From: Afipia sp.
GTDB lineage: Bacteria; Pseudomonadota; Alphaproteobacteria; Rhizobiales; Xanthobacteraceae
Reading direction: 5' to 3'
Assembly (NCBI GenBank): GCA_017308575.1
Contig: JAFKEQ010000003.1
Span: forward strand, 372,001 to 436,000
DNA length: 64,000 nt
Positions within the stretch are counted from its first letter, which is position 1. Each line of letters opens with the position of its first letter. Both the position numbers and the translations under genes were made by a program. Below, piece by piece: positions 1-10,682 of the stretch. The notes under the pieces were generated by a model that was not told the origin of the DNA, made no database searches, and was given only the letters and a program-made list of their open reading frames with translations.

Positions 1-731
1 AATGGCGCGGTGATCCGGGTATAGCCGAGCTTGAGCTTTGCGGCCTTCAACGTGGCCTGCGCCGCGAGAACGTCGGCGGCGCGCTGCTTCTTGGTGCCGG
101 CGAGAACTTCGAGCTGATGCTTCTGGGCGGCGATCACAGCGCGGCTGGCGCGCACATCGGCCTGCGCCTTGGCGAGGCCCGCGATGGCCTGTTCTAACCT
201 CTGGCGGGTGCCGGAAGCGGTCTGGGTCAGCGACTGCTGACGTTCCTGTTCCTGCTGCGCCTCGGTTGCCGCCGCTTCGGCGGACGCGCGCTGCGCCTCG
301 GACTGCGCGATGGTGGCGTATTGAAGCTCGACCTGATTGGCGAGATTGTCGAGCGCGGCCTGCGCACCGGCCACGCCTGCTTCCGCCTGCGCGACCTGCG
401 CTTCGTAATCGGCGGGATCGATCTCGACCAGCAGGTCTCCGGCCTTGACGCGCTGATAGTCGCTCGCGGCCACGGTCTTCACTTCACCGGCCACCCGGCT
501 GCTCAGTTGCGAGACTGCGGCCCGGACATAGGCGTCGTTGGTGCTCTGCATTCTTGCAGCGCCGACCCATTCGTCCCAGCGCAGGGTTGCCAGCACGACA
601 AAGACGGCGGCGGCGATCACGCAGGCGAACGGAATGGCCAGTCGGCGCAGCGCCGCATTTGCGGACGGGGGCTCGGACGGCCCGGGATCGGGCGGCGTTG
701 CGGGGGCGGGGGAAGCATCGGTCTGGAACAA
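1..731 (-). CDS. EmrA/HlyD-family membrane fusion protein (partial, C-terminus outside window)
   Basis: Periplasmic adaptor of a tripartite or two-component efflux system, cut by the window edge. Read on the minus strand it begins with a Pro/Ala-rich cytoplasmic tail, one membrane segment at about residues 31-50, then a short beta segment (YVRAAVSQLSSRVAGEV), a lipoyl-like half motif with VKAGDLLVEIDP, and a long Ala/Gln/Glu-rich coiled coil, which is the order of EmrA proteins. No ATG lies in frame near the N-terminus; a TTG at 731 follows GAGGTG and an in-frame stop lies at 774-776. The partner transporter must lie beyond position 1. The family call is firm; the substrate cannot be told. 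Confidence 0.82.
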   Translation of the reverse strand, partial: MFQTDASPAPATPPDPGPSEPPSANAALRRLAIPFACVIAAAVFVVLATLRWDEWVGAARMQSTNDAYVRAAVSQLSSRVAGEVKTVAASDYQRVKAGDLLVEIDPADYEAQVAQAEAGVAGAQAALDNLANQVELQYATIAQSEAQRASAEAAATEAQQEQERQQSLTQTASGTRQRLEQAIAGLAKAQADVRASRAVIAAQKHQLEVLAGTKKQRAADVLAAQATLKAAKLKLGYTRITAP

Positions 732-909
732 GGGGCACCTCGTAAGCGGGTTCTCCCAATCGGCCGTCAGAATTTAAAAGACAACCGCGTTTTTCCAATA
801 TCCGCATTGCAGAGCATTGCGCGGGTTTTGGCCAGCCGAGAAATGACTTGACCTTGCCGGCCTCAACTGCGTTACGGCAGGGCTCGACAAAAGATCCGAA
901 GCAGAGGCC

Positions 910-2109
910 ATGACAGGTTCCGGGACTGACAAGACCAAGACACGCAAGGACATCGCCGGCCCCATCGTGGTGCTGGTCGAGCCGCAACTCGGTGAGAACA
1001 TCGGCATGTGCGCGCGGGCCATGGGCAATTTCGGCCTGACGCGGCTGCGTCTGGTGAAGCCGCGCGACGGCTGGCCGAACATAGCAGCGCAGCGGGCAGC
1101 CGCGGGCGCGGATCATATTCTCGATCATGTCGAACTGTTCGACACGGTGGAAGCGGCGGTGGCCGACTGCTCGCTGCTGTTCGCCACCACGGCGCGGGCG
1201 CATGACCAGGCCAAGCCTGTGGTGGCCCCCGAAGAGGCCGCGCGCCAGATCGTCGGCGAGGTCGCGGCGAGCGGCACCGCAGCGATCCTGTTCGGGCGCG
1301 AGCGCCATGGCCTTGAGAACGACGAGGTTGCGCTCGCCAACCGCATCATCACCTATCCGGTGAATCCGGGCTTCGCTTCGCTGAACCTCGCGCAGGCGGT
1401 CCTGCTGATGGGCTACGAGTGGTTCAAGCTGGTGACGGCGAATGCGCTGCCGTTCGACAGGCCCGAACGCTCGGAGCGCGCATCGAGCCATCAGATGCAG
1501 ACGTTCTTCGACAATCTCGTGGCCGAACTCGACAAGGTGGAATTCCTGCGCCCGCCCGAAAAGCGCGACACCATGCTGGTGAACCTGCGCAACATCTTCT
1601 CGCGTATGGAGCCGACCAAGCAGGACATGCATACGCTGCACGGCGTGGTCATGGCGATTGCCGAGGGCCGCAAGGGACCCGCGAAAGGCGGCGTGCTGGA
1701 CGGCGCGGAGGCGACGCGGCTGCGCGCATTGCTCGCGGAGCATGGCGGGGGCGGCAACGCGTCGGACAGCGGCGGCTCGGTGCGCGGTCTTGCGCGTCTG
1801 TTGCGGCGAAATCCGACCGACGCGGAGCGCATGCTGTGGGAAGCCTTGCGCAGCGACCGGCGCTTTGCGTCTCACTTCAAGCGGCAGACGCCGGTGGGGC
1901 GGCACATTCCGGACTTCGTGTCCTTCACCAAGCGCATCGCTATCGAGATCGTCAATGCCGACGAGAGCGAGAGTATCGCACGCGACCGCGGCGCGCGCCG
2001 CGAATGGCTCGAAGCGCGCGACTATCGCGTCTGCCATTTCAAGGCTGCGGATATCGAGGCGGATTTGGCCGCGCAACTCGACCGACTGGCCGCGATGCCG
2101 ACGCTGTGA
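910..2109 (+). CDS. trmJ: TrmJ-like SpoU (TrmH-family) RNA 2'-O-methyltransferase fused to a DUF559 nuclease-like domain
   Basis: Residues 15-250 form a SPOUT methyltransferase of the TrmJ type: motif 1 EPQLGENIGMCARAMGNFG (24-42), motif 2 ILFGRERHGLENDE (126-139) and the knot/SAM motif PVNPGFASLNLAQAV (150-164). TrmJ 2'-O-methylates position 32 of tRNA anticodon loops. After a Gly/Ser-rich linker (256-292), residues 293-395 match DUF559, a Vsr-like restriction-fold domain (RRNPTDAERMLW, FKRQTPVG, IPDF, IEI). The acidic residues E306, D335 and E346 are kept, but the usual DGxQH-type signature after IE(L/I) reads VNADE (348-352). TrmJ proteins are normally about 250 residues; this has 399. The methylase call is secure. 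The role of the added domain is unknown, and it may bind nucleic acid without cutting. Confidence 0.88.
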   Translation: MTGSGTDKTKTRKDIAGPIVVLVEPQLGENIGMCARAMGNFGLTRLRLVKPRDGWPNIAAQRAAAGADHILDHVELFDTVEAAVADCSLLFATTARAHDQAKPVVAPEEAARQIVGEVAASGTAAILFGRERHGLENDEVALANRIITYPVNPGFASLNLAQAVLLMGYEWFKLVTANALPFDRPERSERASSHQMQTFFDNLVAELDKVEFLRPPEKRDTMLVNLRNIFSRMEPTKQDMHTLHGVVMAIAEGRKGPAKGGVLDGAEATRLRALLAEHGGGGNASDSGGSVRGLARLLRRNPTDAERMLWEALRSDRRFASHFKRQTPVGRHIPDFVSFTKRIAIEIVNADESESIARDRGARREWLEARDYRVCHFKAADIEADLAAQLDRLAAMPTL

Positions 2110-2259
2110 TCAGCGCGACTGTTTGACGACAGAACTGCGTTCATTTGCGGGCTGTTCGCGGCTGCAATAACGATTCTTGTTCCGAGTTAAGATTAAAGCG
2201 CGGTAGGAAGGGTTGCTATTAAACGCACCAATTAAAAATCATTCCAGGGAGGCTTTTCC

Positions 2260-2751
2260 ATGCGTTCACTTGGTTTCGCGGCATTGACGGCTGCCGCAAT
2301 CGCTGTTGCCGGTCCGGCTTACGCACAGGCACCGGTGGTGGAGAAGAACGTTTCGACCGCGATGGCGATGGCCATCATTCAAGGCACGATGGAGCAGTGC
2401 AAGAAGGACGGCTACAAAGTGTCCGTCACTGTCGTGGACAAGGCAGGCAATGTGTTCGCGCAGGTGCGTGGCGATGGCACCAACCCGCATACGATGGAAT
2501 TCAGCCGGCTGAAGGCCTACACCGCGCGCACGCGCAACCAGACCTCGGCCGAATTCATGAAGCTGACCGAAAAGCCCGAGAGCGCCTATCTGAAACAGGT
2601 CCCCGGCGTTGTCGCGGTTGCGGGCGCGGTGCCGCTGAAGGCAGGCAACGAAACCATCGGCGCCGTGGGCGCATCGGGCGCTCCGGGTGGCGACAAGGAT
2701 GAAGCCTGCGTGCTCGCCGGCATCGCGAAGGTTCAGGACGCATTGAAGTAA
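2260..2751 (+). CDS. GlcG/HbpS-family heme-binding-type protein, exported
   Basis: A 163-residue protein with a signal peptide ending around AYAQA (residue 23) and a single GlcG/HbpS (DUF336) domain. Recognisable parts are AMAIIQGTMEQC, VSVTVVDKAGNVFAQVRGDG, the mid-domain SRLKAYTARTRNQTS and the glycine-rich end GAVGASGAPGGDKDEACVLAGI. HbpS-type proteins bind heme or act as extracellular redox sensors, but many members are uncharacterised. A strong GGGAGG ribosome site precedes ATG 2260. It stands alone between trmJ and a palindromic repeat, so the partner is unknown. Confidence 0.85.
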   Translation: MRSLGFAALTAAAIAVAGPAYAQAPVVEKNVSTAMAMAIIQGTMEQCKKDGYKVSVTVVDKAGNVFAQVRGDGTNPHTMEFSRLKAYTARTRNQTSAEFMKLTEKPESAYLKQVPGVVAVAGAVPLKAGNETIGAVGASGAPGGDKDEACVLAGIAKVQDALK

Positions 2752-2794
2752 CGCAACTTCCTGTTCGTCGTTGCTCCAGACGATATACGAACGC

Positions 2795-2884
2795 TGTCAT
2801 GGCCGGGCTTGTCCCGGCCATCCCGATCATGAGGCACCGCGCTTGATTTGTCGGGATCTCCGGGACAAGCCCGGTGATGACAAG
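2795..2884. repeat. Dispersed palindromic element, family A (CCGGGCTTGTCCCGG type)
   Basis: A roughly 90-bp inverted structure: TGTCATGGCCGGGCTTGTCC at the left end and its near complement ending in GGTGATGACA at the right, with a GC-rich middle. Related copies occur at 60790-60814 and 62543-62631. All three lie outside genes, which fits a REP-type element. Elements of this look are common in Bradyrhizobiaceae (from memory). Confidence 0.8.
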
Positions 2885-2942
2885 CTTTAATGCGGGTGGG
2901 TCGTCCCTAAATTGCTGAGCAGTTCACAGGACTGCGGTTGTT

Positions 2943-3260
2943 TTACTGTCCGGCCTTGATCTGGGCGACGGCGACCGCCACCAGTTCATCCATCTTTTTG
3001 CGGACGTCCAGTTCGCTGATGCCCTTGGCGGCGAGGTCAGCCGCGACCTTGCGGAGCACGTCGGAGTCACCCGCTTCCTCGAAATCGGCGGAAACGACGT
3101 CCTTTGCGTAGCTGGCCGCTTCGTCGCCGGTTTTGCCCAGCTTTTCGGCGGCCCACAGGCCAAGCAGCTTGTTCCGGCGGGCTTCCGCCTTGAACTTCTG
3201 TTCCTCGTCGAGGGCGAACTTTTTCTCGAAGCCTTCCTCGCGCTTGTCAAAAGACGACAT
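2943..3260 (-). CDS. ATPase inhibitor subunit zeta (DUF1476)
   Basis: A 105-residue, highly charged, all-helical protein starting MSSFDKREEGFEKKFALDEE, the signature N-terminus of the alphaproteobacterial zeta subunit, which blocks ATP hydrolysis by F1-ATPase. Length and composition match the family (about 105 aa). The reading frame stays open upstream to 3419, but conserved sequence begins at the ATG at 3258-3260, preceded by GGAACAG. It is divergent from purC, as in many relatives. Confidence 0.92.
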   Translation of the reverse strand: MSSFDKREEGFEKKFALDEEQKFKAEARRNKLLGLWAAEKLGKTGDEAASYAKDVVSADFEEAGDSDVLRKVAADLAAKGISELDVRKKMDELVAVAVAQIKAGQ

Positions 3261-3553
3261 ATATCTGTTCCGTAAGCTGAATTTGGAAATGCCTGAACCG
3301 GCGGCGGAGTATCTGGATATAGGGGCTTGGTCCCCTCCAAGGCAACGTCCGAGAGGTCGCAGGGGAGGCGAAAAGCACCCGGTAAAACGCCTCTCCTTAC
3401 ATTGTAACGGCCGGATCAATCGGTTAGGTTGCCCGTGAGTCCGGGTTCGCGGTTTGTTTCACGATTCCGGACTTCGCGGCAGCTCCGCCGTGGGTCGCGT
3501 AAATCACCCGGAGCACCCCATTCATGGACTTCAACAGAACACGGTACATCCCT

Positions 3554-4321
3554 ATGAGCCGTCGGCGTCGCATTTACGAAGGCAAGGGCAAGACCCTTTA
3601 CGAAGGGCCGGAGCCCGGCACCCTGATTCAGCATTTCAAGGACGACGCCACCGCGTTCAATGCCAAGAAACACCAGATCATCGAGGGCAAGGGTGTCCTC
3701 AACAATCGGATCTCGGAGTACATCTTCCAGCATCTGAACGACATTGGCGTGCCGACCCACTTCATCAAGCGGCTCAACATGCGCGAGCAGTTGATCCGTG
3801 AGGTCGAGATCGTGCCGCTCGAAGTCGTCGTGCGCAACGTCGCGGCCGGTTCGCTGTCGCAGCGCCTCGGCATCGAGGAAGGCACGCAGCTCCCGCGCTC
3901 GATCATCGAATTCTATTACAAGAACGATCAGCTCGGCGACCCGATGGTCTCCGAAGAGCACATCACTGCGTTCGGCTGGGCGACGCCGCAGGAGATCGAC
4001 GACATGATGGCCTTGGCCATTCGTGTGAACGACTTCCTCTCCGGCCTGTTCCTCGGCGTCGGCATTCGTCTTGTCGATTTCAAGATGGAATGCGGGCGTC
4101 TGTTCGAGAACGACATGATGCGCATCATCGTCGCCGATGAAATCTCGCCGGACTCGTGCCGGCTGTGGGACATCAAGTCGAACGAGAAGATGGACAAGGA
4201 CCGCTTCCGCCGCGATCTCGGCGGGCTGCTCGAGGCCTATACCGAGGTCGCCAAGCGTCTCGGCATCCTGATCGAGAACGAGCGTCCGGCGGGTTCTGGC
4301 CCGGTGCTGGTGAAGAGCTGA
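3554..4321 (+). CDS. purC: Phosphoribosylaminoimidazole-succinocarboxamide synthase (SAICAR synthase)
   Basis: Purine pathway step joining CAIR and aspartate with ATP. The 255-residue protein carries the family landmarks [14 protein letters not shown] at the N-terminus, the [10 protein letters not shown] motif, [11 protein letters not shown] in the middle and [13 protein letters not shown] near the end. An in-frame ATG at 3524, with GGAG upstream, would add ten residues. ATG 3554 is preferred because family members begin a few residues before the RIYEGK motif. It heads a purC-purS-purQ run on the same strand, separated from purS by a palindromic repeat. Confidence 0.95.
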   Translation: MSRRRRIYEGKGKTLYEGPEPGTLIQHFKDDATAFNAKKHQIIEGKGVLNNRISEYIFQHLNDIGVPTHFIKRLNMREQLIREVEIVPLEVVVRNVAAGSLSQRLGIEEGTQLPRSIIEFYYKNDQLGDPMVSEEHITAFGWATPQEIDDMMALAIRVNDFLSGLFLGVGIRLVDFKMECGRLFENDMMRIIVADEISPDSCRLWDIKSNEKMDKDRFRRDLGGLLEAYTEVAKRLGILIENERPAGSGPVLVKS

Positions 4322-4324
4322 TCC

Positions 4325-4424
4325 GTCATCCTGAGGTGCCCGCGCTTTGCGCGGGCCTCGAAGGATGACCAAGACAACGCGCCGCCCTTCGAGGCTCGGG
4401 CTTTGCCCTCGCACCTCAGGGTGA
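4325..4424. repeat. Dispersed palindromic element, family B, between purC and purS
   Basis: Two adjacent imperfect hairpins: GTCATCCTGAGGTG ... CCTCGAAGGATGAC (4325-4369), then CCCTTCGAGG ... CCTCAGGGTGAC (4387-4424), together a larger inverted repeat. It fills almost the whole purC-purS gap. As RNA it could fold inside the pur transcript. A related structure occurs at 30833-30928. Confidence 0.75.
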
Positions 4425-4446
4425 CGTTTTTGAAATGGAAGCGGTT

Positions 4447-4689
4447 ATGAAGGCACGCGTTACCGTCACTCTGAAGAACGGCATTCTCGATCCGCAGGGC
4501 AAGGCCATCGAAGGCGCGCTGAAATCGCTCGGCGTCGATGGCATCGCCAGCGTGCGGCAGGGCAAGGTGTTCGACATCGAGCTTGCCGGCGCGGACAAGG
4601 CTCAGGCCGAAGCTGCGTTGAAAGCCGCCGCAGACAAGCTGCTCGCCAACACGGTGATCGAGAACTATCGCGTCGAGATTTCGGGCTAG
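4447..4689 (+). CDS. purS: Phosphoribosylformylglycinamidine synthase, PurS subunit
   Basis: Small structural subunit of the three-part FGAM synthase (PurS-PurQ-PurL). The 80-residue protein starts MKARVTVTLKNGILDPQGKA and contains SVRQGKVFDIEL and LANTVIENYRVEI, all typical of PurS. An ATG 12 bases upstream is in frame, but GGAAG sits six bases before ATG 4447, and family members start there. purQ follows after 12 bp, so the two are surely co-transcribed. Confidence 0.94.
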   Translation: MKARVTVTLKNGILDPQGKAIEGALKSLGVDGIASVRQGKVFDIELAGADKAQAEAALKAAADKLLANTVIENYRVEISG

Positions 4690-4701
4690 GTCGTACCGTC
4701 A

Positions 4702-5403
4702 ATGAAGTCAGCCGTTCTCGTTTTCCCCGGCATCAATCGTGAACGCGACATGGCGCGGGCACTCAAGCTCGCGTCCGGCGTCGAGCCTGCGATGGTGTGG
4801 CATGCCGAGACCTCGCTGCCGAAAGGCACCGATCTTGTCGTGGTGCCGGGCGGCTTTTCCTATGGCGACTATCTGCGCTGCGGGGCTATTGCCGCGCGCG
4901 CGCCGGTGATGGATGCGGTGCGGGCGCATGCGGCCGCCGGTGGTCTTGTGCTCGGCGTCTGTAACGGTTTCCAGATTCTCTGCGAGTCCGGTCTTCTGCC
5001 GGGTGTTCTGATGCGCAATGCGCAGCTCAAGTTCATCTGCCGCGACGTGCATCTGCGCGTCGAGCGGTCCGATACGCCGTTCACCCGCGGCTACAATGCC
5101 GGGCAGGTGATCCGCGTGCCGGTGGCGCACGGCGAAGGCAATTACGCTGCCGATGAAGACACGATCCGCCGTCTCGAAGGCGAGGGACGTGTGCTCTATC
5201 GCTATTGCAGCGCTTCAGGCGAAGTCGGCGACACGCACAACATCAACGGCGCGGCGGCGTCCATCGCAGGCATCGTCAGCGACAAGGGCAACGTGCTTGG
5301 CATGATGCCGCATCCCGAGAACCACGTCGAAGACATCATGGGCAATACCGACGGCCGCGGCCTGTTCGCGGGCCTTGTCGCCCATCTGAAGGCTGCCGCC
5401 TGA
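4702..5403 (+). CDS. purQ: Phosphoribosylformylglycinamidine synthase, glutaminase subunit PurQ
   Basis: Class I glutamine amidotransferase that supplies ammonia to PurL. The 233-residue protein has [17 protein letters not shown], the nucleophile elbow [11 protein letters not shown] with the catalytic Cys, and the His/Glu pair in MMPHPENH. The length is normal for stand-alone PurQ. Its partners purS (just upstream) and purL (7697) are on the same strand; two minus-strand genes separate purQ from purL. Confidence 0.96.
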   Translation: MKSAVLVFPGINRERDMARALKLASGVEPAMVWHAETSLPKGTDLVVVPGGFSYGDYLRCGAIAARAPVMDAVRAHAAAGGLVLGVCNGFQILCESGLLPGVLMRNAQLKFICRDVHLRVERSDTPFTRGYNAGQVIRVPVAHGEGNYAADEDTIRRLEGEGRVLYRYCSASGEVGDTHNINGAAASIAGIVSDKGNVLGMMPHPENHVEDIMGNTDGRGLFAGLVAHLKAAA

Positions 5404-5440
5404 CGCCTCCCGCTGTGCCGGAAGCGTCGCAGCCGTCTGA

Positions 5441-6790
5441 TTACGCCGTTTTAAGCATTGCCAGGAATTCGTGCACGCCGGCCTGTAGCTGCTGGTTTTC
5501 TGCGGTCAGCGAGCCGGCGGAGGCGTGAATCGTCGCCGCGGCCTGACCGGTCTCTTCGGCGCCCTTGTTGACCCGAATGATGCTGGCGGCCACTTCGGAC
5601 GATCCGGCTGCGGCCATCTGGATGTTGCTGGTAATTTCCGTCGTTGCGGCATTCTGCTGATCGACAGCCTCGAAGATCGCCGTCGCGGTCCTGGAGATGA
5701 AGCCGATGGTGTTGCCGATCTCGGTGATCGCCGCCACGGTTTCGCTGGTCGATGTCTGCATGCCGCCGATCTGGCTGCTGATTTCTTCGGTGGCCTTGGC
5801 GGTCTGTGACGCCAGCGCCTTCACTTCCTGCGCCACGACCGCGAAGCCCTTGCCGGCTTCGCCTGCGCGTGCGGCTTCGATGGTGGCGTTGAGCGCGAGC
5901 AGGTTGGTCTGTTCGGCAATGGCATTGATGATCTTGATGACGTCGCCGATGCGGCCCGCGGCCTCGGTCAGGCTGGTGATCCGGCTGTTGGCGCCTTCGG
6001 CCTGCGTGACGGCATCGCTCGCGACCCGCAGCGATTCCTGAACCTGCCGCGAGATTTCCGAGACCGACGCGCTCATCTCCTCGGCACCGGCCGCGACCGA
6101 CTGCACGCTCGCGGAGGCTTCCTCGGAGGAGGTGGCGACCGAGCCCGACAGCGTGCGGGTTTCTTCTGCGGTCGACGTCAGGGTGGTGGCGGCGTCGCCG
6201 AGCTTCGCGGAGGTCGCGCCGACGCGCTCCACGATATGCGCGATGGTCTGTTCGAACTGTGCAGCGAGGCGATCCAGCGTCTCGCGTTTCTCGCGCTTGC
6301 CGGCGTCGAGATACACCGAAATGGCGAAATCCATGTCCAGCATCGCGGCGCCAACCACGGCGTCGATGATGACGGCCTTGCGCGCGAACAGGGCGCGGGT
6401 CGCGAACCGTGTGGTGATGCCGGTCTCCACGGCGGCGACCAGGCCGCTGATGATCCGTTTGTAGCCGCCGATATACCAGCGTGGCTCAAGGCCGAGCCGA
6501 TGGTGGGTCTCGCCGATGCGGGTGACCGACCGGACATACTCGTCGTCGAACTTTCCGGAGAGGATCACGTCCCAGTGCTTGAGCTGCGCGCCCTTGGCGT
6601 GGGCGACAATCTCGGGGCGTGGAAACATGCGCTGTACGTCGGGAAATTTCGCGATGGTCTGATAGAATTTTTCGAGGATATCCGGCAGCGCCGCCATCGC
6701 AATTGGGCGGATCTCCCTCAGCGCGGCACGCGCCTCGTCATTCAGTCCGTTGAAGGCAATTCGGGTCGCAAGAGAGTCGGAAGGAGTCAT
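5441..6790 (-). CDS. Soluble globin-coupled methyl-accepting chemotaxis protein (HemAT-like)
   Basis: The 449-residue protein has no membrane segment. Residues about 10-170 form a sensor globin: a helix with [16 protein letters not shown], then the proximal-histidine stretch [17 protein letters not shown] (H96, next to H97), which matches the HxRIGL...RWY signature of globin-coupled sensors. The C-terminal half is a chemoreceptor signalling domain with the hairpin tip [19 protein letters not shown] (residues about 300-320). Such proteins bind O2 at heme and drive aerotaxis through CheA/CheW. No che genes are nearby. It interrupts the purQ-purL interval on the opposite strand. Confidence 0.92.
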   Translation of the reverse strand: MTPSDSLATRIAFNGLNDEARAALREIRPIAMAALPDILEKFYQTIAKFPDVQRMFPRPEIVAHAKGAQLKHWDVILSGKFDDEYVRSVTRIGETHHRLGLEPRWYIGGYKRIISGLVAAVETGITTRFATRALFARKAVIIDAVVGAAMLDMDFAISVYLDAGKREKRETLDRLAAQFEQTIAHIVERVGATSAKLGDAATTLTSTAEETRTLSGSVATSSEEASASVQSVAAGAEEMSASVSEISRQVQESLRVASDAVTQAEGANSRITSLTEAAGRIGDVIKIINAIAEQTNLLALNATIEAARAGEAGKGFAVVAQEVKALASQTAKATEEISSQIGGMQTSTSETVAAITEIGNTIGFISRTATAIFEAVDQQNAATTEITSNIQMAAAGSSEVAASIIRVNKGAEETGQAAATIHASAGSLTAENQQLQAGVHEFLAMLKTA

Positions 6791-6995
6791 GTCGGGCCTT
6801 GGTCATAATCGCGGCATGGCGCAGCCGCCTGCGGGCGCAGGCGATCAACCGCACTGTCCGATGGAGGACGGATGGAAGTGCCGGGGCGCCGTCAAGAAGC
6901 GCTGACAAAACAATGGGTAATGTGCGTTGGTTAATTCCGCCTAAACCGGTTCCGCATTCCTGGGTCGTTGCGAATTTCTGTCGCACGACCTTCGG

Positions 6996-7457
6996 CTAGG
7001 TCTTCTTTTTCATCCGCTTGATGGTGCCGGAAAAGGTGAAAAGCGGCCGGTCGCCGGTGACCAGCGTGCCGCGCAGGAAGATCAGCGAGCCGCCGGCGCG
7101 GGTCACGCCGCCGATGGCCTCCACCAGATCGCCTTCCTTGGCCGCATCGAGGAATTCGCAGGCAAACGAGACCGTGACCGCCGGTGCCTGCAGTTCGTGA
7201 ACCGCGAAGGCAAACAGGCAGTAATCCGCGAACGTCATGTAGCAGCCCCCATGGACGTTCCGCATGCCGTTGAGGTGCTTGGCCTCGACGCGGAAAGCGC
7301 AGCGCACGCTGCCGTCGTCCAGAACCTTGTGCCAGAACGGGCCGTTGATGGATTCGAAGCTATCGCGCCTGTAGGTCCGCCAGCCGGCGAATTCGCCTTC
7401 GGTTTCGATATAGAGGTCGGGGCGGTAGCGGCCGATCTGAGGGGGTGTCACGTCCAC
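6996..7457 (-). CDS. PaaI-type hotdog-fold acyl-CoA thioesterase
   Basis: A 153-residue hotdog protein with the diagnostic HGGCYMTFADYCLFA helix motif (family pattern HGG...D), followed by VTVSFACEFLDAAKEGD and GGSLIFLRGTLVTGDRPLFTFSGTIK. PaaI/4HBT proteins hydrolyse acyl-CoA thioesters; the substrate is not evident. The frame is open to 7637, but the added residues are low-complexity Arg/Pro. A GTG at 7455-7457 preceded by AGGAA fits both ribosome site and family length, so it was chosen. Divergent from purL. Confidence 0.82.
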   Translation of the reverse strand: MDVTPPQIGRYRPDLYIETEGEFAGWRTYRRDSFESINGPFWHKVLDDGSVRCAFRVEAKHLNGMRNVHGGCYMTFADYCLFAFAVHELQAPAVTVSFACEFLDAAKEGDLVEAIGGVTRAGGSLIFLRGTLVTGDRPLFTFSGTIKRMKKKT

Positions 7458-7696
7458 GGGACAAATTCCTGGGGTCTTGGGAGGCCGGAAACCGGCGGGT
7501 TTGGGCGCTGTCTTAGAGACGCCGCGGGCCCCCGGCAACCGGGGCTTTTTTGCACGGGATTTCTGCCTATCTGATGCTTGCCGGGGCGGGCACCGGCGTG
7601 CACAAAGAAGCCCGGAATCAAGCCTATTCCGCCTCATCCGACCCCCGGGGACCCCCGTGGGGATCAGACCGCATTTCCAGCCGGAGCGACGTCGCC

Positions 7697-9910
<2,214 letters not shown>

Positions 9911-9917
9911 GCCGGGC

Positions 9918-10286
9918 TCAAGTCTCCTCGATCGTCACCTTGTCCGGATAGAACGCCAGATGGCCCGCGATTTCCTTCACGGCGTCGTAGGGCGTCTCGT
10001 AGGTCCAGATCGCGTTGTCCAGCACCTTGCCGCCGGATGCGATGCTGAAATAGCTCGCGTCACCCTTGTACGGGCAATAGGTCGTGTGCTGCGTCCGCTG
10101 CAACTTTGACGGCACTGTGTCCTCGCGCGGGATGTACTGGACGGCCGGATAGTTCGCTTCTTTCAGCGTCAGGGCGCGGGTGGTTTCGGCAATCACATCG
10201 CCGCCGATGCTGACCCGGACCCGCTTCGGGTTCGGAGCAATGGTGATGGGATGATCGGGGCCGGGTATCTTCATGCGGGGATTCAT
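9918..10286 (-). CDS. DUF427 domain protein
   Basis: A 122-residue single-domain DUF427 protein with the usual features HPITIAPNPKRVRV near the N-terminus, the TYCPYKGDASYFSI core motif and the end segment DAVKEIAGHLAFYPDKV. The biochemical function is unknown. ATG 10286 is preceded by GGAGAG and is preferred over the upstream in-frame ATG at 10349. It lies tail-to-tail with purL. Confidence 0.88.
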   Translation of the reverse strand: MNPRMKIPGPDHPITIAPNPKRVRVSIGGDVIAETTRALTLKEANYPAVQYIPREDTVPSKLQRTQHTTYCPYKGDASYFSIASGGKVLDNAIWTYETPYDAVKEIAGHLAFYPDKVTIEET

Positions 10287-10428
10287 GGCGGCTCTCCTGT
10301 CCAGACCCCTATATAGACACGATCCGGGACAATGCCCGCGTGACGGCACAGGCTACAGCGGCTAGAATCAGTCATATTTCAGTGCATTGTCTGGGCAGGA
10401 GCACCCCAGCATCAGGAGATTCAGAGAT

Positions 10429-10665
10429 ATGCCAATGAACGCGCGGGACATCGAAACGATGATCAAGGCAGCGTTGCCCGACGCGAAGGTGGAAATCCGC
10501 GATCTCGCGGGCGATGGCGACCACTACGCCGCCACCGTCATCTCGGAAGCGTTCCGCGGCAAGTCCCGCGTGCAGCAGCACCAGATCGTCTATCAGTCGC
10601 TGAAGGGGCAGATGGGCGGCGTCCTGCATGCGCTCGCACTCCAGACGGGTGTTCCCGAGGCCTGA
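10429..10665 (+). CDS. bolA: BolA family protein
   Basis: A 78-residue BolA-fold protein: DIETMIKAALPDAKVEIRDL, GDHYAATVISEAF, and the conserved His-containing helix RVQQHQIVYQSLK. BolA proteins pair with monothiol CGFS glutaredoxins to handle [2Fe-2S] clusters; the likely partner grxD is at 14436. ATG 10429 follows AGGAG by ten bases; ATG 10435 is an alternative. In many alphaproteobacteria bolA and grxD sit side by side after purL; here ltrA, egtD and egtB lie between. Confidence 0.92.
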   Translation: MPMNARDIETMIKAALPDAKVEIRDLAGDGDHYAATVISEAFRGKSRVQQHQIVYQSLKGQMGGVLHALALQTGVPEA

Positions 10666-10682
10666 TCGAACGGAGCGGGGCG

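Noticed and set aside
484..2076. A 530-residue open frame opposite trmJ
   Set aside because: It is an antisense frame kept open by high GC bias; composition is Arg/His/Ala-rich and no domain is seen, while the opposite strand is a clear methylase.
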